Shown: piece by piece, positions 17,206 through 26,197 of the stretch | How positions within the stretch are numbered: position 1 is the first letter of the stretch | How the letters are laid out: every line of letters begins with the position of its first letter | Assembly: GCA_944321895.1 (NCBI GenBank) | Contig: CALUNA010000001.1 | Span: 1 to 64,000, forward strand | Direction of reading: 5' to 3' | Length of the DNA stretch: 64,000 bases | Source of the DNA: an uncultured Bacteroidales bacterium | Lineage (GTDB): Bacteria > Bacteroidota > Bacteroidia > Bacteroidales > Paludibacteraceae | Notes under the pieces: generated by a model | The model's input: the letters and a program-made list of their open reading frames with translations, nothing else | Told to the model about the DNA's origin: nothing | Database searches by the model: none | Translations under genes and position numbers: made by a program

Positions 17206-18735
17206 ATGGAACCAATATTTATCATATTAATTTCCGTTGCAGCTTTCGTTGTCGGGGCTGGTGGATGTCTGATTCTTTTGAATGCAATCGGAAAGAATAA
17301 AATCAAGGAAGCAGAAGCAGAAGCAGAACTTATCAAGAAAAACAAAATCATAGAATCCAAAGAAAAGTTCATTGCCCTGAAAATGGAACATGAAAACATG
17401 GTCCAGAACAGCAAGGCAAAACTGCAGCAGACAGAAGCACGCCAACAACAACGCGAACTCCAGCTGAACCAGCGGCAAAGCGAATTGCAACGTGCACAGA
17501 ATGAAGTTAACACTATCCGCGAGAATCTGGACAACCAGATACAAGCCATAGAACACAAAAACAAAGAGCTGGAAAAATTGCAAAAACAGGCTCAAGACCA
17601 ACTGGAAACCATTTCCGGACTATCAGCAGCAGAAGCAAAAAAACAGTTGGTGGAATCATTGAAAGATGAAGCAAAAACAAACGCCATGGCTTACATCAAC
17701 GAAGTCATGGAAGAAGCGAAAATGACTGCCAACAAGGAAGCGAAAAAAATCGTTATCCAAACCATCCAGCGCATTGCAACAGAAACAGCCATAGAAAATT
17801 CCGTAACCGTATTCCATATAGATTCTGACGAAGTAAAGGGACGAATCATTGGACGCGAAGGACGGAATATCCGTGCATTGGAAGCCGCCACAGGCGTGGA
17901 AATCATTGTCGATGACACACCGGAAGCCATCGTGCTTTCGGCATTTGACCCTGTACGCCGTGAAATAGCACGTTTGTCCTTGCACCAGCTGGTAACAGAC
18001 GGACGTATCCATCCGGCACGCATAGAAGAAGTGGTAAACAAAGTACGCAAACAGGTTGAAGAAGAAATTATCGAAACCGGAAAACGCACAACCATTGATT
18101 TGGGCATACACGGTTTGCATCCTGAGCTTATCCGTATGGTCGGCCGCATGAAATACCGTTCCTCGTACGGCCAGAACCTGTTGCAGCATGCCCGTGAAAC
18201 AGCCAACCTGTGTGCAGCAATGGCAGCCGAACTCGGTTTGAACCCGAAAAAAGCCAAACGGGCAGGATTATTGCACGACATAGGCAAAGTGCCAGACGAA
18301 GAACCGGAATTGCCACATGCAATCTATGGCATGCAACTGGCAGAAAAATACAAGGAAAAACCCGATATTTGCAACGCAATCGGTGCCCATCACGATGAAG
18401 TGGAAATGGAAACGCTGCTGGCTCCTATCGTACAGGCTTGCGATGCCATATCGGGAGCACGTCCGGGAGCACGCCGCGAAATAGTAGAAGCATACATAAA
18501 ACGTCTGAACGATCTGGAAAATCTGGCTTTGTCATATCCCGGTGTCATAAAAACGTATGCCATTCAGGCAGGCCGCGAATTGCGTGTCATTGTAGGAGCC
18601 GACAAAGTGGATGATAAGGAAGCGGAACTGCTTTCGTTTGACATTGCAAAGAAAATTCAGGATGAAATGACTTATCCTGGACAAGTCAAGATAACGGTCA
18701 TCCGTGAAACACGGGCGATAAGTTATGCAAAATAA
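17206..18735 (+). CDS. rny: Ribonuclease Y
   Basis: Membrane-anchored endoribonuclease that starts mRNA decay. 509 residues: N-terminal membrane helix ([20 protein letters not shown]), long coiled coil rich in Gln/Glu (about 35-150), KH domain ([20 protein letters not shown], about 205-225), and the HD hydrolase domain with [12 protein letters not shown] (about 363-374) and the downstream His-Asp pair [12 protein letters not shown]. Length and domain order are normal. It is followed within 7 bp by the tmRNA gene. Confidence 0.95.
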   Translation: MEPIFIILISVAAFVVGAGGCLILLNAIGKNKIKEAEAEAELIKKNKIIESKEKFIALKMEHENMVQNSKAKLQQTEARQQQRELQLNQRQSELQRAQNEVNTIRENLDNQIQAIEHKNKELEKLQKQAQDQLETISGLSAAEAKKQLVESLKDEAKTNAMAYINEVMEEAKMTANKEAKKIVIQTIQRIATETAIENSVTVFHIDSDEVKGRIIGREGRNIRALEAATGVEIIVDDTPEAIVLSAFDPVRREIARLSLHQLVTDGRIHPARIEEVVNKVRKQVEEEIIETGKRTTIDLGIHGLHPELIRMVGRMKYRSSYGQNLLQHARETANLCAAMAAELGLNPKKAKRAGLLHDIGKVPDEEPELPHAIYGMQLAEKYKEKPDICNAIGAHHDEVEMETLLAPIVQACDAISGARPGARREIVEAYIKRLNDLENLALSYPGVIKTYAIQAGRELRVIVGADKVDDKEAELLSFDIAKKIQDEMTYPGQVKITVIRETRAISYAK

Positions 18736-18741
18736 AAATTA

Positions 18742-19135
18742 GGGGCTGTTTGGTTTTGACAGCAGGTAGAATGGATTTGTAAGCATGCCGAGCACTGGGG
18801 TCGCGGCTCGTTAATCTCGAACCTCAAAACTATAACTGGCGAAACAAATTACGCTCTCGCTGCTTGATTGAATTACAGTAGATCAGCTTAATTCCGGCAC
18901 AAGGTGCTGGAACGGGACATCTCCCATAAGCCCTCTTCCCGAGGCATTATGAACCGGAGGTGCAGCAAATCGGGAATAGTTCTTGTTTGCTTCGAAACAG
19001 GAATGAAAAATTAGAAGATAAGGTGTCGGTTGGTGGCTTCGGTCTTGCCGGCACACGAAAACCAAAGCGAAGATAAACATGTAGAAAGCAAGTTTGTTCC
19101 TTGTTTGGACGAGGGTTCGACTCCCTCCAGCTCCA
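18742..19135 (+). ncRNA. ssrA: tmRNA (transfer-messenger RNA)
   Basis: Rescues stalled ribosomes in trans-translation. The 5' end GGGGCTGTTTGGTTTTGAC and the 3' end with T arm GAGGGTTCGACTCCCTC and CAGCTCCA form the alanine-tRNA-like half; the acceptor pairs GGGGCTG with CAGCTCC. The tag reading frame at 18838-18867 encodes GETNYALAA followed by TGA, the usual Bacteroidales tag. CCA is not encoded. The last 12 bases (19126-19137) recur at 20345-20356, suggesting integration at this gene. Confidence 0.97.
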
Positions 19136-19137
19136 CA
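19126..19137 (+). repeat. Left copy of tmRNA-end direct repeat (putative att site)
   Basis: TCCAGCTCCACA spans the tmRNA 3' end. The same 12 bases occur at 20345-20356 in the same orientation. The 1.2 kb between them holds hicA-hicB. Confidence 0.55.
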
Positions 19138-19180
19138 ATGTAATCTAATTTTCAAGCATTTATCTTAAACAGGGACTAAA

Positions 19181-19216
19181 TAAGGGACTAAGCACATAGC
19201 AGTCCCTTATTTTTTT
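19181..19216 (+). terminator. tmRNA terminator
   Basis: TAAGGGACT (19181-19189) and AGTCCCTTA (19201-19209) form a 9-bp stem followed by T7. A second copy of AGGGACTAA lies just upstream (19171-19179), giving an alternative left arm. Confidence 0.9.
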
Positions 19217-19298
19217 ATGCCCAAAAACTTGCTCTATCCATTTTGCTATTGAGTCCGTTCAAATAATAATGTGGAAATCTAATGACAAGAGGAACAAA

Positions 19299-19331
19299 CA
19301 AAAAACCCCACTTGCCATGGCAAAGGGGTTT
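19299..19331 (-). terminator. Terminator of hicA-hicB
   Basis: On the minus strand AAACCCC (complement of 19325-19331) pairs with GGGGTTT (complement of 19303-19309) around an inner GCCATGGC, then a T-run. It lies between hicB and the tmRNA terminator. Confidence 0.8.
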
Positions 19332-19365
19332 CCAACTTCATGTGTCAAAACAAAAAATATGAAGT

Positions 19366-19767
19366 CTATACAAGCATCGTTTCCGATAGCTCGTTGGCAA
19401 ATCTGTGCAAATTGTTTTCAATGCGTTCCTTTTGCTTGGCGCGTGGTTTCGACCGCCCGTGCATATATGACCACAACTGTTTCTGGTTTATTCCGGTTAT
19501 GCGTTCCAGGCCGGCAATGGACATCAGGCTTCCATAGTACATAAGCAGGCTTTGTATGTCATAGTGCCAAACTATCTTGTACTCCCCCTTGATTTGTTCC
19601 GGCCATTGTTCTTGCGGGAGCGTTTCCTTTATCAGGGAAATAGCTGTTTCCACGTCCTTTTTGCACTCTTCCACCGTGTTCCCGGCGGCATAAATGCCAT
19701 CGCAGTTTACGGAGTAAGCCCCGAAGCTGTCAGAGCTTGCGCCAATGTTCATGATAATCGTGTCCAT
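19366..19767 (-). CDS. hicB: HicB-family antitoxin
   Basis: A 133-residue antitoxin of a type II toxin-antitoxin pair; it binds HicA and represses its own promoter. The N-terminal HicB fold (MDTIIMNIGASSDSFGAYSV, GIYAAGNTVEECKKDVETAI) is a degenerate RNase H-like domain. The C-terminal region (LERITGINQKQLWSYMHGRS) is a helix-turn-helix DNA-binding domain. I chose the ATG at 19767; nine codons upstream would need a TTG start. The gene follows hicA by 42 bp and is flanked on both sides by copies of a 12-bp sequence also found before hicA. Confidence 0.85.
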   Translation of the reverse strand: MDTIIMNIGASSDSFGAYSVNCDGIYAAGNTVEECKKDVETAISLIKETLPQEQWPEQIKGEYKIVWHYDIQSLLMYYGSLMSIAGLERITGINQKQLWSYMHGRSKPRAKQKERIENNLHRFANELSETMLV

Positions 19768-19789
19768 AATTCTGATATTTGTTTTTTTT

Positions 19790-19801
19790 GTCAAAACAAA
19801 A
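19790..19801 (+). repeat. 12-bp repeat, copy between hicA and hicB
   Basis: GTCAAAACAAAA. Exact copies lie at 19344-19355 (same strand, just downstream of hicB) and 20005-20016 (opposite strand, in the hicA leader). Candidate HicB operator family. Confidence 0.4.
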
Positions 19802-19809
19802 GGCGGGGA

Positions 19810-19992
19810 TTATTTAATCCCCATTGCCTTTGCGATTTTCTTTCGGAGCGGCTCGTACATTTCTTTTGAACCGTGGTAAGGAACTGGCTCGGAAAGCCTG
19901 CCATCCTTTTTGTAAAAGTAATGGCTTCCTTTCGCATGATCGAATTCCCAACCGGCCGCTACAATCAGCTTGTGAAATTCCTTAAACTTCAT
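19810..19992 (-). CDS. hicA: HicA-family mRNA interferase toxin
   Basis: A 60-residue RNase toxin with the double-stranded-RNA-binding-like fold. MKFKEFHKLIVAAGWEFDHA is followed by the catalytic-His segment KGSHYFYKKDG and the basic C-terminal helix LRKKIAKAMGIK. Length is typical. A minus-strand promoter TATCTTTG (20021-20028) lies about 28 bases before the ATG, and the leader contains the 12-bp repeat. The pair sits in the islet bounded by the tmRNA-end duplication. Confidence 0.9.
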   Translation of the reverse strand: MKFKEFHKLIVAAGWEFDHAKGSHYFYKKDGRLSEPVPYHGSKEMYEPLRKKIAKAMGIK

Positions 19993-20103
19993 ATCTCAAA
20001 GAACTTTTGTTTTGACATTGCAAAGATAGAAAAATTTCTATTATAAAGCAAGAATAATAGAAAAATAACCACTGTTTTTAAAATTAAATAACAGTTCTGG
20101 GAT

Positions 20104-20135
20104 ATAAAAAAAACGCCTGCACGAATCGGCAGGCG
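20104..20135 (-). terminator. Strong terminator inside the tmRNA islet
   Basis: On the minus strand CGCCTGC-cgattcgt-GCAGGCG is followed by T8. It ends a transcript coming from the right, where only a 25-codon reading frame is visible. Confidence 0.85.
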
Positions 20136-20192
20136 CAACAGTGGACAAACATAACACAATCTTTCTTATCCACTCAATAAATATATAGGCCG

Positions 20193-20270
20193 CTACCTTC
20201 GGAACAGCCGGATAGCCAACCAAACAACAAGCAATGAAAGCATACCCATCAATGCGTAGCCCATGCCCAT
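20193..20270 (-). CDS. Possible 25-residue membrane peptide
   Basis: Starts MGMGYALMGMLSLLVVWLAI and ends with an Arg-rich RLFRR: one hydrophobic helix with a positive tail, followed 58 bases later by a strong terminator. No clear ribosome site or promoter box is seen. It could be a small membrane protein, a toxin-like peptide, or the broken end of a longer gene. Confidence 0.25.
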   Translation of the reverse strand: MGMGYALMGMLSLLVVWLAIRLFRR

Positions 20271-20344
20271 TACGAAATTTTCCCAGCGGTTGGCTTGTTA
20301 CCCTTTTCAAGTTTGATACGCTATACTACGGCGTATATGCTATA

Positions 20345-20356
20345 TCCAGCTCCACA
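20345..20356 (+). repeat. Right copy of tmRNA-end direct repeat (putative att site)
   Basis: TCCAGCTCCACA, identical to the tmRNA end at 19126-19137. It lies immediately before the proA terminator. Confidence 0.55.
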
Positions 20357-20409
20357 CAAAAAACAAATGTCATGGATTACTAAATTGAATCCATGACATT
20401 TGTTTTTCG
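20357..20409 (-). terminator. Terminator of proA
   Basis: A 16-bp perfect stem (20363-20378 with 20388-20403), flanked by A and T runs that can extend it. It follows the proA stop codon on the minus strand. Confidence 0.9.
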
Positions 20410-20426
20410 TTGGTTTCCTTGTTTTT

Positions 20427-21671
20427 TTATGGTTTTCTTATTTGTCCGTTTCCTTTTATAAACCACTTGTAAGTAGTTATTTCAGCCAAAGCCATTGGAC
20501 CTCGAGCATGCATTTTCTGCGTACTTATGCCTATTTCAGCACCCATGCCGAATTGCGCTCCATCCGTAAAAGCAGTCGATACATTTGTATAGACACAGGC
20601 TGCATCAACCATCTTGTCAAACAAGGCTATATTCTCTGAAGATTCACTTATAATGCATTCACTATGTTTGGAACCAAAACGAGTTATATGTCCTATTGCT
20701 TCACGTACATCCGAAACTGTCTTCACAGCCATTTTATAAGACAAGAATTCTGTCCCGAAACTTTCTTCAGTAGCATGTTGCAACAGTTCCGCTGGATACT
20801 TCCCTGACAATTCATTATACGATTTGTCATCCGCATAAATCAAAACACCGCTCTTTTCCAGAGGAGCACACAGAGCAGGCAAATCCGACAAGCGTTTTTC
20901 ATGAATTATTAGACAATCCAACGCATTGCATACGCTTACACGTCTTGTCTTGGCATTATTCACTATCAATTTCCCCTTTTCCAAATCGCCAAATTCATCA
21001 AAATAAGTATGACAAATTCCTGCACCTGTTTCTATAACCGGCACCTTGGAATTTTCCCTTACAAAATTGATAAGCCCTTTACCTCCACGTGGAATAATAA
21101 GATCCACATAACCGACTGCATTCAACAATTCTGTCGTAGCTTCATGTCCAGCCGGTAACAAAGTAACCATGTTTTTATCCAAACCTGCTTTTTCCAATAC
21201 GGACTGAATAATCCGAACTATACAAACGTTTGAATTATATGCATCCGTACCTCCTTTCAAAATGCAGGCACTTCCAGCCTTCAAACATAACGAAAATACA
21301 TCGACAGTTACATTCGGACGCGCTTCATAAATAATTCCTATTACTCCAAACGGTACACTCCGTTTAGTCAATATCATTCCGTTGGGCAAAGTACGCTGCT
21401 CAAGTTTCTTGTCCAGTGGAGAAGACAATGAAGCTACATTGCGGACATCGGAAGTTATATTCCTTATGCGGTTGGCAGTAAGCAATAATCTGTCATACAT
21501 TGGATTATCCGTATCCATGGCAGCAAGATCTTTTCTATTAGCTTCCAAAATTTCATCTGCCCGGTTTTCAATTTCATCCGCCAGTTTCATCAAAACTCTG
21601 TTGACAGTGAAACTGTCAATCATATTCAAACTGCGTGATGCTTTAACCGCATTTTCAAAAAGATTTTTCAT
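20427..21671 (-). CDS. proA: Glutamate-5-semialdehyde dehydrogenase (gamma-glutamyl phosphate reductase)
   Basis: Second step of proline synthesis: NADPH-dependent reduction of gamma-glutamyl phosphate. 414 residues, normal length. Family signatures: [20 protein letters not shown] (about 105-124), the catalytic-Cys segment [16 protein letters not shown] (about 240-255), and the C-terminal [20 protein letters not shown]. proB is not adjacent, so the pathway genes are dispersed or the operon partner lies elsewhere. Confidence 0.96.
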   Translation of the reverse strand: MKNLFENAVKASRSLNMIDSFTVNRVLMKLADEIENRADEILEANRKDLAAMDTDNPMYDRLLLTANRIRNITSDVRNVASLSSPLDKKLEQRTLPNGMILTKRSVPFGVIGIIYEARPNVTVDVFSLCLKAGSACILKGGTDAYNSNVCIVRIIQSVLEKAGLDKNMVTLLPAGHEATTELLNAVGYVDLIIPRGGKGLINFVRENSKVPVIETGAGICHTYFDEFGDLEKGKLIVNNAKTRRVSVCNALDCLIIHEKRLSDLPALCAPLEKSGVLIYADDKSYNELSGKYPAELLQHATEESFGTEFLSYKMAVKTVSDVREAIGHITRFGSKHSECIISESSENIALFDKMVDAACVYTNVSTAFTDGAQFGMGAEIGISTQKMHARGPMALAEITTYKWFIKGNGQIRKP

Positions 21672-22160
21672 AAATTACAATCAAATTACATACACCGCAA
21701 AGATGCAAATAAATAAGGAAAAACAAAAACAGGAAAATGTTCATTTCCGCTGTTGAAGTTTGTTGATAATTCCATAAAAAAAAATGATATTTCCGTTTGC
21801 ACATTCAAAAAGAATGTCTATTTATAATTTTTCCATGAAAATCCAAATGACAATGCTAAAATCTTATACGGAAAAAATCAACCGTTTTTATACAGCTTCA
21901 ACATTTGACATATTTATTTTTTTTCTAACTTTGCGGCTTTCAACAATATGTTCATAAAGTTTATTACTCTTTGATTATCAGAGATAATTGATTAAACATG
22001 CAGTTGAAAAAAAGGTTGTTTGAACTAAAAACAATTACATCCAAATTTTCAGCATATAATTTATCAACCTTATCAACAAGCAATAATATTCAGCATAAGT
22101 TTTTTTTCAAAAAGAAAAATATAAAATAAATTGTCAGTTGAAATACTTAATCGTTCGTTT
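21672..22160. other. AT-rich intergenic region and long nadA leader
   Basis: A plus-strand promoter (TTTGAC near 21905, TAACTTTG near 21931) leaves about 220 nt before the nadA start. Within it lies an in-frame-start reading frame of 43 codons (21998-22129, MQLKKRLFELKTITSKFSAY...), Lys-, Phe- and Ser-rich, with no family. It might be a leader peptide but could be chance. No other gene is visible. Confidence 0.4.
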
Positions 22161-23093
22161 ATGGATAAACAAACTCTGATTACTGAAATAAACCGGTTGC
22201 GGAAAGAAAAAAATGCTGTCATCATGGCGCATTACTACCAGAATTCCGATATTCAGGACATTGCAGATGTCATAGGTGACAGTTTGGCTCTGGCTCAAAA
22301 GGCAGCAAAGACGCAGGCCGATATTATTGTATTATGCGGCGTTCATTTTATGGGTGAAACAGCCAAAATTCTTTGTCCGGACAAAAAAGTGCTGGTTCCC
22401 GATTTGAATGCAGGATGTTCTTTGGCTGACAGTTGTCCGGCTGATGAATTCGAAGCCTTTGTAAAACAGCATCCTGGTTATACGGTCATATCTTATGTGA
22501 ATACTTATGCAGCCGTAAAAGCATGTACCGATGTGGTGGTTACCAGTACAAATGCAAAAAACATTGTGGAAACTTTTGATAAGGACGAAAAAATAATTTT
22601 CGGACCTGACAAGAATCTGGGAAATTATATAAACAGCATAACAGGCAGAAATATGTTGCTGTGGAATGGAGCCTGTCATGTACATGAACAGTTTTCAGTA
22701 GAAAAATTGCTGCAACTGAAAAAGGAATATCCGAAAGCAAAAGTGCTGGCACATCCGGAATGTAAAAGTGTCATTTTGAAGTTGGCTGATGTAGTAGGTT
22801 CTACGCAGGCTTTGTTGAATTTTGCAACACAAAGTGAATCTGATGTTTTTCTTGTGGCTACGGAAAGCGGAATTTTGCACGAAATGCGCAAAAAGAGTCC
22901 TTCCAAGACATTTATTCCCGTTCCGCCGAATGACAGTACGTGCGCTTGCAATGAATGTAATTTCATGCGTCTGAATACGCTTGAAAAATTATATGATTGC
23001 CTGAAAAACGAATCCAACGAAATACATGTGGATGAAGAAATAAGCAAAAAAGCAGTTAAACCTATTTTGCGTATGCTGGAGTTGAGTAAATAA
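22161..23093 (+). CDS. nadA: Quinolinate synthase
   Basis: Condenses iminoaspartate with dihydroxyacetone phosphate to quinolinate in NAD synthesis, using a [4Fe-4S] cluster. 310 residues from the ATG at 22161. Visible motifs: VIMAHYYQNSDIQDIADVIG, the cluster cysteines in LNAGCSLADSCPAD and HPECKS, and the terminal CACNECNFMRLNTLEK. An upstream TTG in the same frame would add ten residues without family support. nadB and nadC are not adjacent. The unusually long leader is described separately. Confidence 0.95.
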   Translation: MDKQTLITEINRLRKEKNAVIMAHYYQNSDIQDIADVIGDSLALAQKAAKTQADIIVLCGVHFMGETAKILCPDKKVLVPDLNAGCSLADSCPADEFEAFVKQHPGYTVISYVNTYAAVKACTDVVVTSTNAKNIVETFDKDEKIIFGPDKNLGNYINSITGRNMLLWNGACHVHEQFSVEKLLQLKKEYPKAKVLAHPECKSVILKLADVVGSTQALLNFATQSESDVFLVATESGILHEMRKKSPSKTFIPVPPNDSTCACNECNFMRLNTLEKLYDCLKNESNEIHVDEEISKKAVKPILRMLELSK

Positions 23094-23110
23094 AAACCGG
23101 ACAGTCAATA

Positions 23111-23146
23111 AAAAAGGGTGATGAAAAAAATTTCATCACCCTTTTT
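23111..23146. terminator. Bidirectional terminator between nadA and pgpH
   Basis: AAAAAGGGTGATGAAA (23111-23126) and its exact complement (23131-23146) form a 16-bp stem with A and T runs on both sides, between two convergent genes. Confidence 0.95.
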
Positions 23147-23149
23147 TCA

Positions 23150-25231
23150 TTATGCCTTTTCATTGTTTTCCTCTTTGCTGTTTTCCGGCTGTTTTTTTAT
23201 TTCCGGATAGGCAATCCGATGGTGGAATATGTTTTTTATTTTTTCCTTGAATACACTTTTCACTATTTCAACATCATGAAATGTAATGGGCGTTTCTTTG
23301 AACATGCCGTCGGATATCTGCATGTTTATCATGTTTTCCACCATTTTGTCAATGCTTTCTTCCGTATATTCTTTCAAGCTGCGTGAGCATGCTTCCACGG
23401 CATCGGCCATCATGAGTATGGCAGTTTCTTTTGTGTTTGGTAATGGTCCGGGATAAGTAAAGGCAGCTTCGTTTGGGGTTACTCCCGGATTTTTGTTTAT
23501 GAATGTATTGTAAAAATACCTGACTTTGCTTGTTCCGTGGTGTGTTCGTATAAAGTTTATGATAGTATCCGGCAGTCCTTTTTTCTGTGCTATGCGGACT
23601 CCTTCTTCCACATGCCCGATAATAGTTTTTGCTGCAGTTTCCAGATCCATTTCCAGAAGCGGATTTTTTCCGCCTTGTTGGTTTTCCGTAAACATTTGCG
23701 GGTTTTTCATTTTTCCTATGTCATGATATAATGCTCCTGTGCGTACGAGCAGGCTGTTTGCGTTTATTTTTTTTGCAGCTTCGGTTGCCAGGTTGGAAAC
23801 TTGCAGTGAATGTTGGAAAGTTCCAGGTGCAGTTTCTGCAAAACGCATCATCAAGTCGCTGTTTACATTGGTCAGTTCCACCAATGTAATGCTTGACACG
23901 AGTCCGAATATCTTTTCAAAGATATAAATAAGTCCGTATGCAAACAGTAATATAAGGCTGCTTAATGCAAAGTAGAGGAAAGGTTGCCACGGAATTTTTG
24001 TTATGTCGCCTTCGTTGATGAACATGAAGGCAACATAACCTGTACAGTATGCAAGGAATACCCACAAAGCTGTTTGTGCCAGTTGTGCCCGTTGTGTCAT
24101 GTCTTTCAGGGTAGAAACGGCTGTCATACCGATTGCTGTTTGCAGAATGACAAATTCAAAAGGATCCGGTGCCATGAAAGCTATTATCATGGTAGAAACC
24201 AAATGTGCGAACAGGGCTGTACGCGAATCGAAAAAAACCCTTATGATAACCGGAAGCCAGGCAAAGGGAACTATGTAAATACTTAACTTTGTGTATTTCA
24301 GCGTTACCGATGTAAGTGAAACCATTAACAGAATCAGCAAAGTGATGAATAGCAGGTTTGAAAAATTTTCAAAAATGCGTGGTCTGAACAAATAAAAATA
24401 CAAAGCCAGCAGTACTATAAATAACGAAGCTATGAGAATTTTTCCTATAATGACTATTGTGGATTGTCCAAGTTGTTCTTGCCGTTTTTCGGTAGCTGTT
24501 TTCAGTGAACTGAGTATCTGGTATATTTCAGGAGTAACAATTTCTCCTTTGTCAATAATACGTTCTCCGGCTTGTATTATGCCGGATGTCAGAGAAATAT
24601 TTTTCAGTAGTTCCTGTTGGGTGGCAGTGGAAGTTATTGAATCATAAGTTAAATTGCTTTCCAGAAAATAGTTTAGCTTTATTTCCTTTATGTTCTCTTC
24701 TGTTGCAACAGGGGCATGTTTTAAAATATCTTCGTAAGCTGTTTTAGGGGTATAAAGATTGGTTATGTTTGTAGTGTGCGTTACTCTGTTTTCATCTATT
24801 ATGGAAATTCTTTCCTTGTTTTGTGAAACCAGTTCATTGTATTGTTCAATTGACAGTATGCCTGTTTCGTAAATATTTCTGAGCTTTTTTGTAAGATAAT
24901 TCAAATTGCTTTGTGTCAGTATTTTTTGTTGTCTATTTTTCAGTATAAGTTCCTGAATTTGTCTTTCTCCCGTATTGTTGTCTATGTTGAAGAAAGGTGT
25001 GTAATTTTTCAGGATTTCGTCTTTTTCCTGTTGCAGTTGTGTTTGGTTCTTGTAAACAGGAAAGTCGAACGAAGCGGTTACAAGTTCGTATTTCCACGGT
25101 TTTCCTTCTTCAAAGGTATATTCGAAATATTCCTCTGAGGGATATAATTTGACAATGACGGCAACAATACATGCAAACAAACCTATTTTTGTCAAGTTTT
25201 TCAAATACTCTTGTGTAATCCGGAATTTCAT
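23150..25231 (-). CDS. 7TM-HD domain phosphodiesterase, PgpH-like (cyclic di-AMP hydrolase)
   Basis: A 693-residue inner-membrane protein. An N-terminal helix (LTKIGLFACIVAVIVKL) leads to an extracytoplasmic 7TMR-HDED domain (to about residue 260). A bundle of seven membrane helices follows (about 265-460), and then a cytoplasmic HD domain with FQHSLQVSNLA, LYHDIGKMKNP (near 500), IIGHVEEGVRIA and RTHHGTSKV. This is the architecture of PgpH, which hydrolyses c-di-AMP to pApA. The tail is Lys/Glu-rich. It starts 60 or so bases from a promoter shared in mirror image with the divergent NlpC gene. Confidence 0.88.
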   Translation of the reverse strand: MKFRITQEYLKNLTKIGLFACIVAVIVKLYPSEEYFEYTFEEGKPWKYELVTASFDFPVYKNQTQLQQEKDEILKNYTPFFNIDNNTGERQIQELILKNRQQKILTQSNLNYLTKKLRNIYETGILSIEQYNELVSQNKERISIIDENRVTHTTNITNLYTPKTAYEDILKHAPVATEENIKEIKLNYFLESNLTYDSITSTATQQELLKNISLTSGIIQAGERIIDKGEIVTPEIYQILSSLKTATEKRQEQLGQSTIVIIGKILIASLFIVLLALYFYLFRPRIFENFSNLLFITLLILLMVSLTSVTLKYTKLSIYIVPFAWLPVIIRVFFDSRTALFAHLVSTMIIAFMAPDPFEFVILQTAIGMTAVSTLKDMTQRAQLAQTALWVFLAYCTGYVAFMFINEGDITKIPWQPFLYFALSSLILLFAYGLIYIFEKIFGLVSSITLVELTNVNSDLMMRFAETAPGTFQHSLQVSNLATEAAKKINANSLLVRTGALYHDIGKMKNPQMFTENQQGGKNPLLEMDLETAAKTIIGHVEEGVRIAQKKGLPDTIINFIRTHHGTSKVRYFYNTFINKNPGVTPNEAAFTYPGPLPNTKETAILMMADAVEACSRSLKEYTEESIDKMVENMINMQISDGMFKETPITFHDVEIVKSVFKEKIKNIFHHRIAYPEIKKQPENSKEENNEKA

Positions 25232-25241
25232 GATTGATATA

Positions 25242-25288
25242 ATTTTGTTGCAAATGTACGTAAATTATTTGTAGCTTTGCAACAAAAT
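25242..25288. promoter_or_regulatory. Divergent promoter pair inside a 13-bp perfect inverted repeat
   Basis: ATTTTGTTGCAAA (25242-25254) and TTTGCAACAAAAT (25276-25288) are exact complements. Each arm overlaps the end of a -7 box: TACATTTG on the minus strand (pgpH) and TAGCTTTG at 25272-25279 on the plus strand (NlpC gene). Both transcripts would begin with nearly the same bases, and one dimeric regulator could cover both starts. Confidence 0.55.
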
Positions 25289-25323
25289 AGTTGATATTTG
25301 AGCTTTTAGAACAGTATTTTGAT

Positions 25324-26106
25324 ATGAAAGTCATTACATTGAACAGTGTTGTTCCGCTCAGGGCCGAAGCTGCTGAAAGTGCGGAAATGGTTACGCAAAT
25401 GTTGTTTGCGGAAACGGCAACTGTGCTGGAGCAAACGGAACGTTGGACAAAAATAAAATTGGACACTGACGGTTATGAAGGCTGGGCGGACAGAAAAATG
25501 CTTTCCCAATTGGGCGACAAGCAATTTGAGCAATTGCAGTCCACACCCAAATCTGTCGTAAGTTTTCCGGTTTCATTGGCCGTAAGTCTGGAAAACAAAA
25601 CTTCCATTTTGCTGACAGGCGGTACTCATGTGCCCAATTACAACGCTGGCATATTTGAACTGTTGGGTGTTAAATTCAACATAGACGCTTCCACGGTTGA
25701 AACTGCCCTGGAATTCACGACGGAAAATTTCATGCGCATAGCTTTTTTCTATTTGAACACGCCTTATTTGTGGGGCGGGAAAAATGCATTAGGCATGGAC
25801 TGCTCCGGTTTTACACAGATTATGTACAGCATTTTCGGTATCCAGTTGCCGCGTGATGCTTCCATGCAGGTGCAACATGGCAAAGTGGTGGATTTTCTGG
25901 TGGAAGCCAAAGCCGGCGACCTGGCATTTTTTGAAAACGCAGACAAGAAAATCATTCATGTAGGCATTCTGCTCGACAGTAACCGGATTATGCATTGTTC
26001 GGGACGTGTGAAAATCAACCAGATAGATTCACAAGGAATTATCAGCGAAGAAACCGGGCAGTACACACACCAGTTGCGCGTCATCAAGCGGATATTTGGC
26101 GAATAG
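25324..26106 (+). CDS. NlpC/P60 (C40) peptidoglycan hydrolase with SH3 domain
   Basis: A 260-residue cysteine peptidase that probably cleaves the D-Glu-diaminoacid bond of cell-wall peptides. The N-terminal SH3-like region contains ERWTKIKLDTDGYEGWADRKM. The C-terminal NlpC/P60 domain has the catalytic Cys in NALGMDCSGFTQIMYSIFG (about residue 160) and the His in DKKIIHVGILLDSNRIMHCS. No signal peptide is evident at the ATG at 25324, so export or a role in recycling imported muropeptides (as for YkfC-like enzymes) remains open. Divergent from pgpH. Confidence 0.9.
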   Translation: MKVITLNSVVPLRAEAAESAEMVTQMLFAETATVLEQTERWTKIKLDTDGYEGWADRKMLSQLGDKQFEQLQSTPKSVVSFPVSLAVSLENKTSILLTGGTHVPNYNAGIFELLGVKFNIDASTVETALEFTTENFMRIAFFYLNTPYLWGGKNALGMDCSGFTQIMYSIFGIQLPRDASMQVQHGKVVDFLVEAKAGDLAFFENADKKIIHVGILLDSNRIMHCSGRVKINQIDSQGIISEETGQYTHQLRVIKRIFGE

Positions 26107-26197
26107 TAATTTGTGACAGGTAAAAAAACAATCAATCTGCCCTTGTGCGACTTTCATTTTTAATCCCTATCTTTGCAGCGGATTTTAAGAAAAATAT

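Noticed and set aside
20465..20479. ACTTGTAAGTAGTT, also found at 60685-60698 beside the NarL-like palindrome
   Set aside because: This copy lies inside proA coding sequence and lacks the full palindrome; likely chance.
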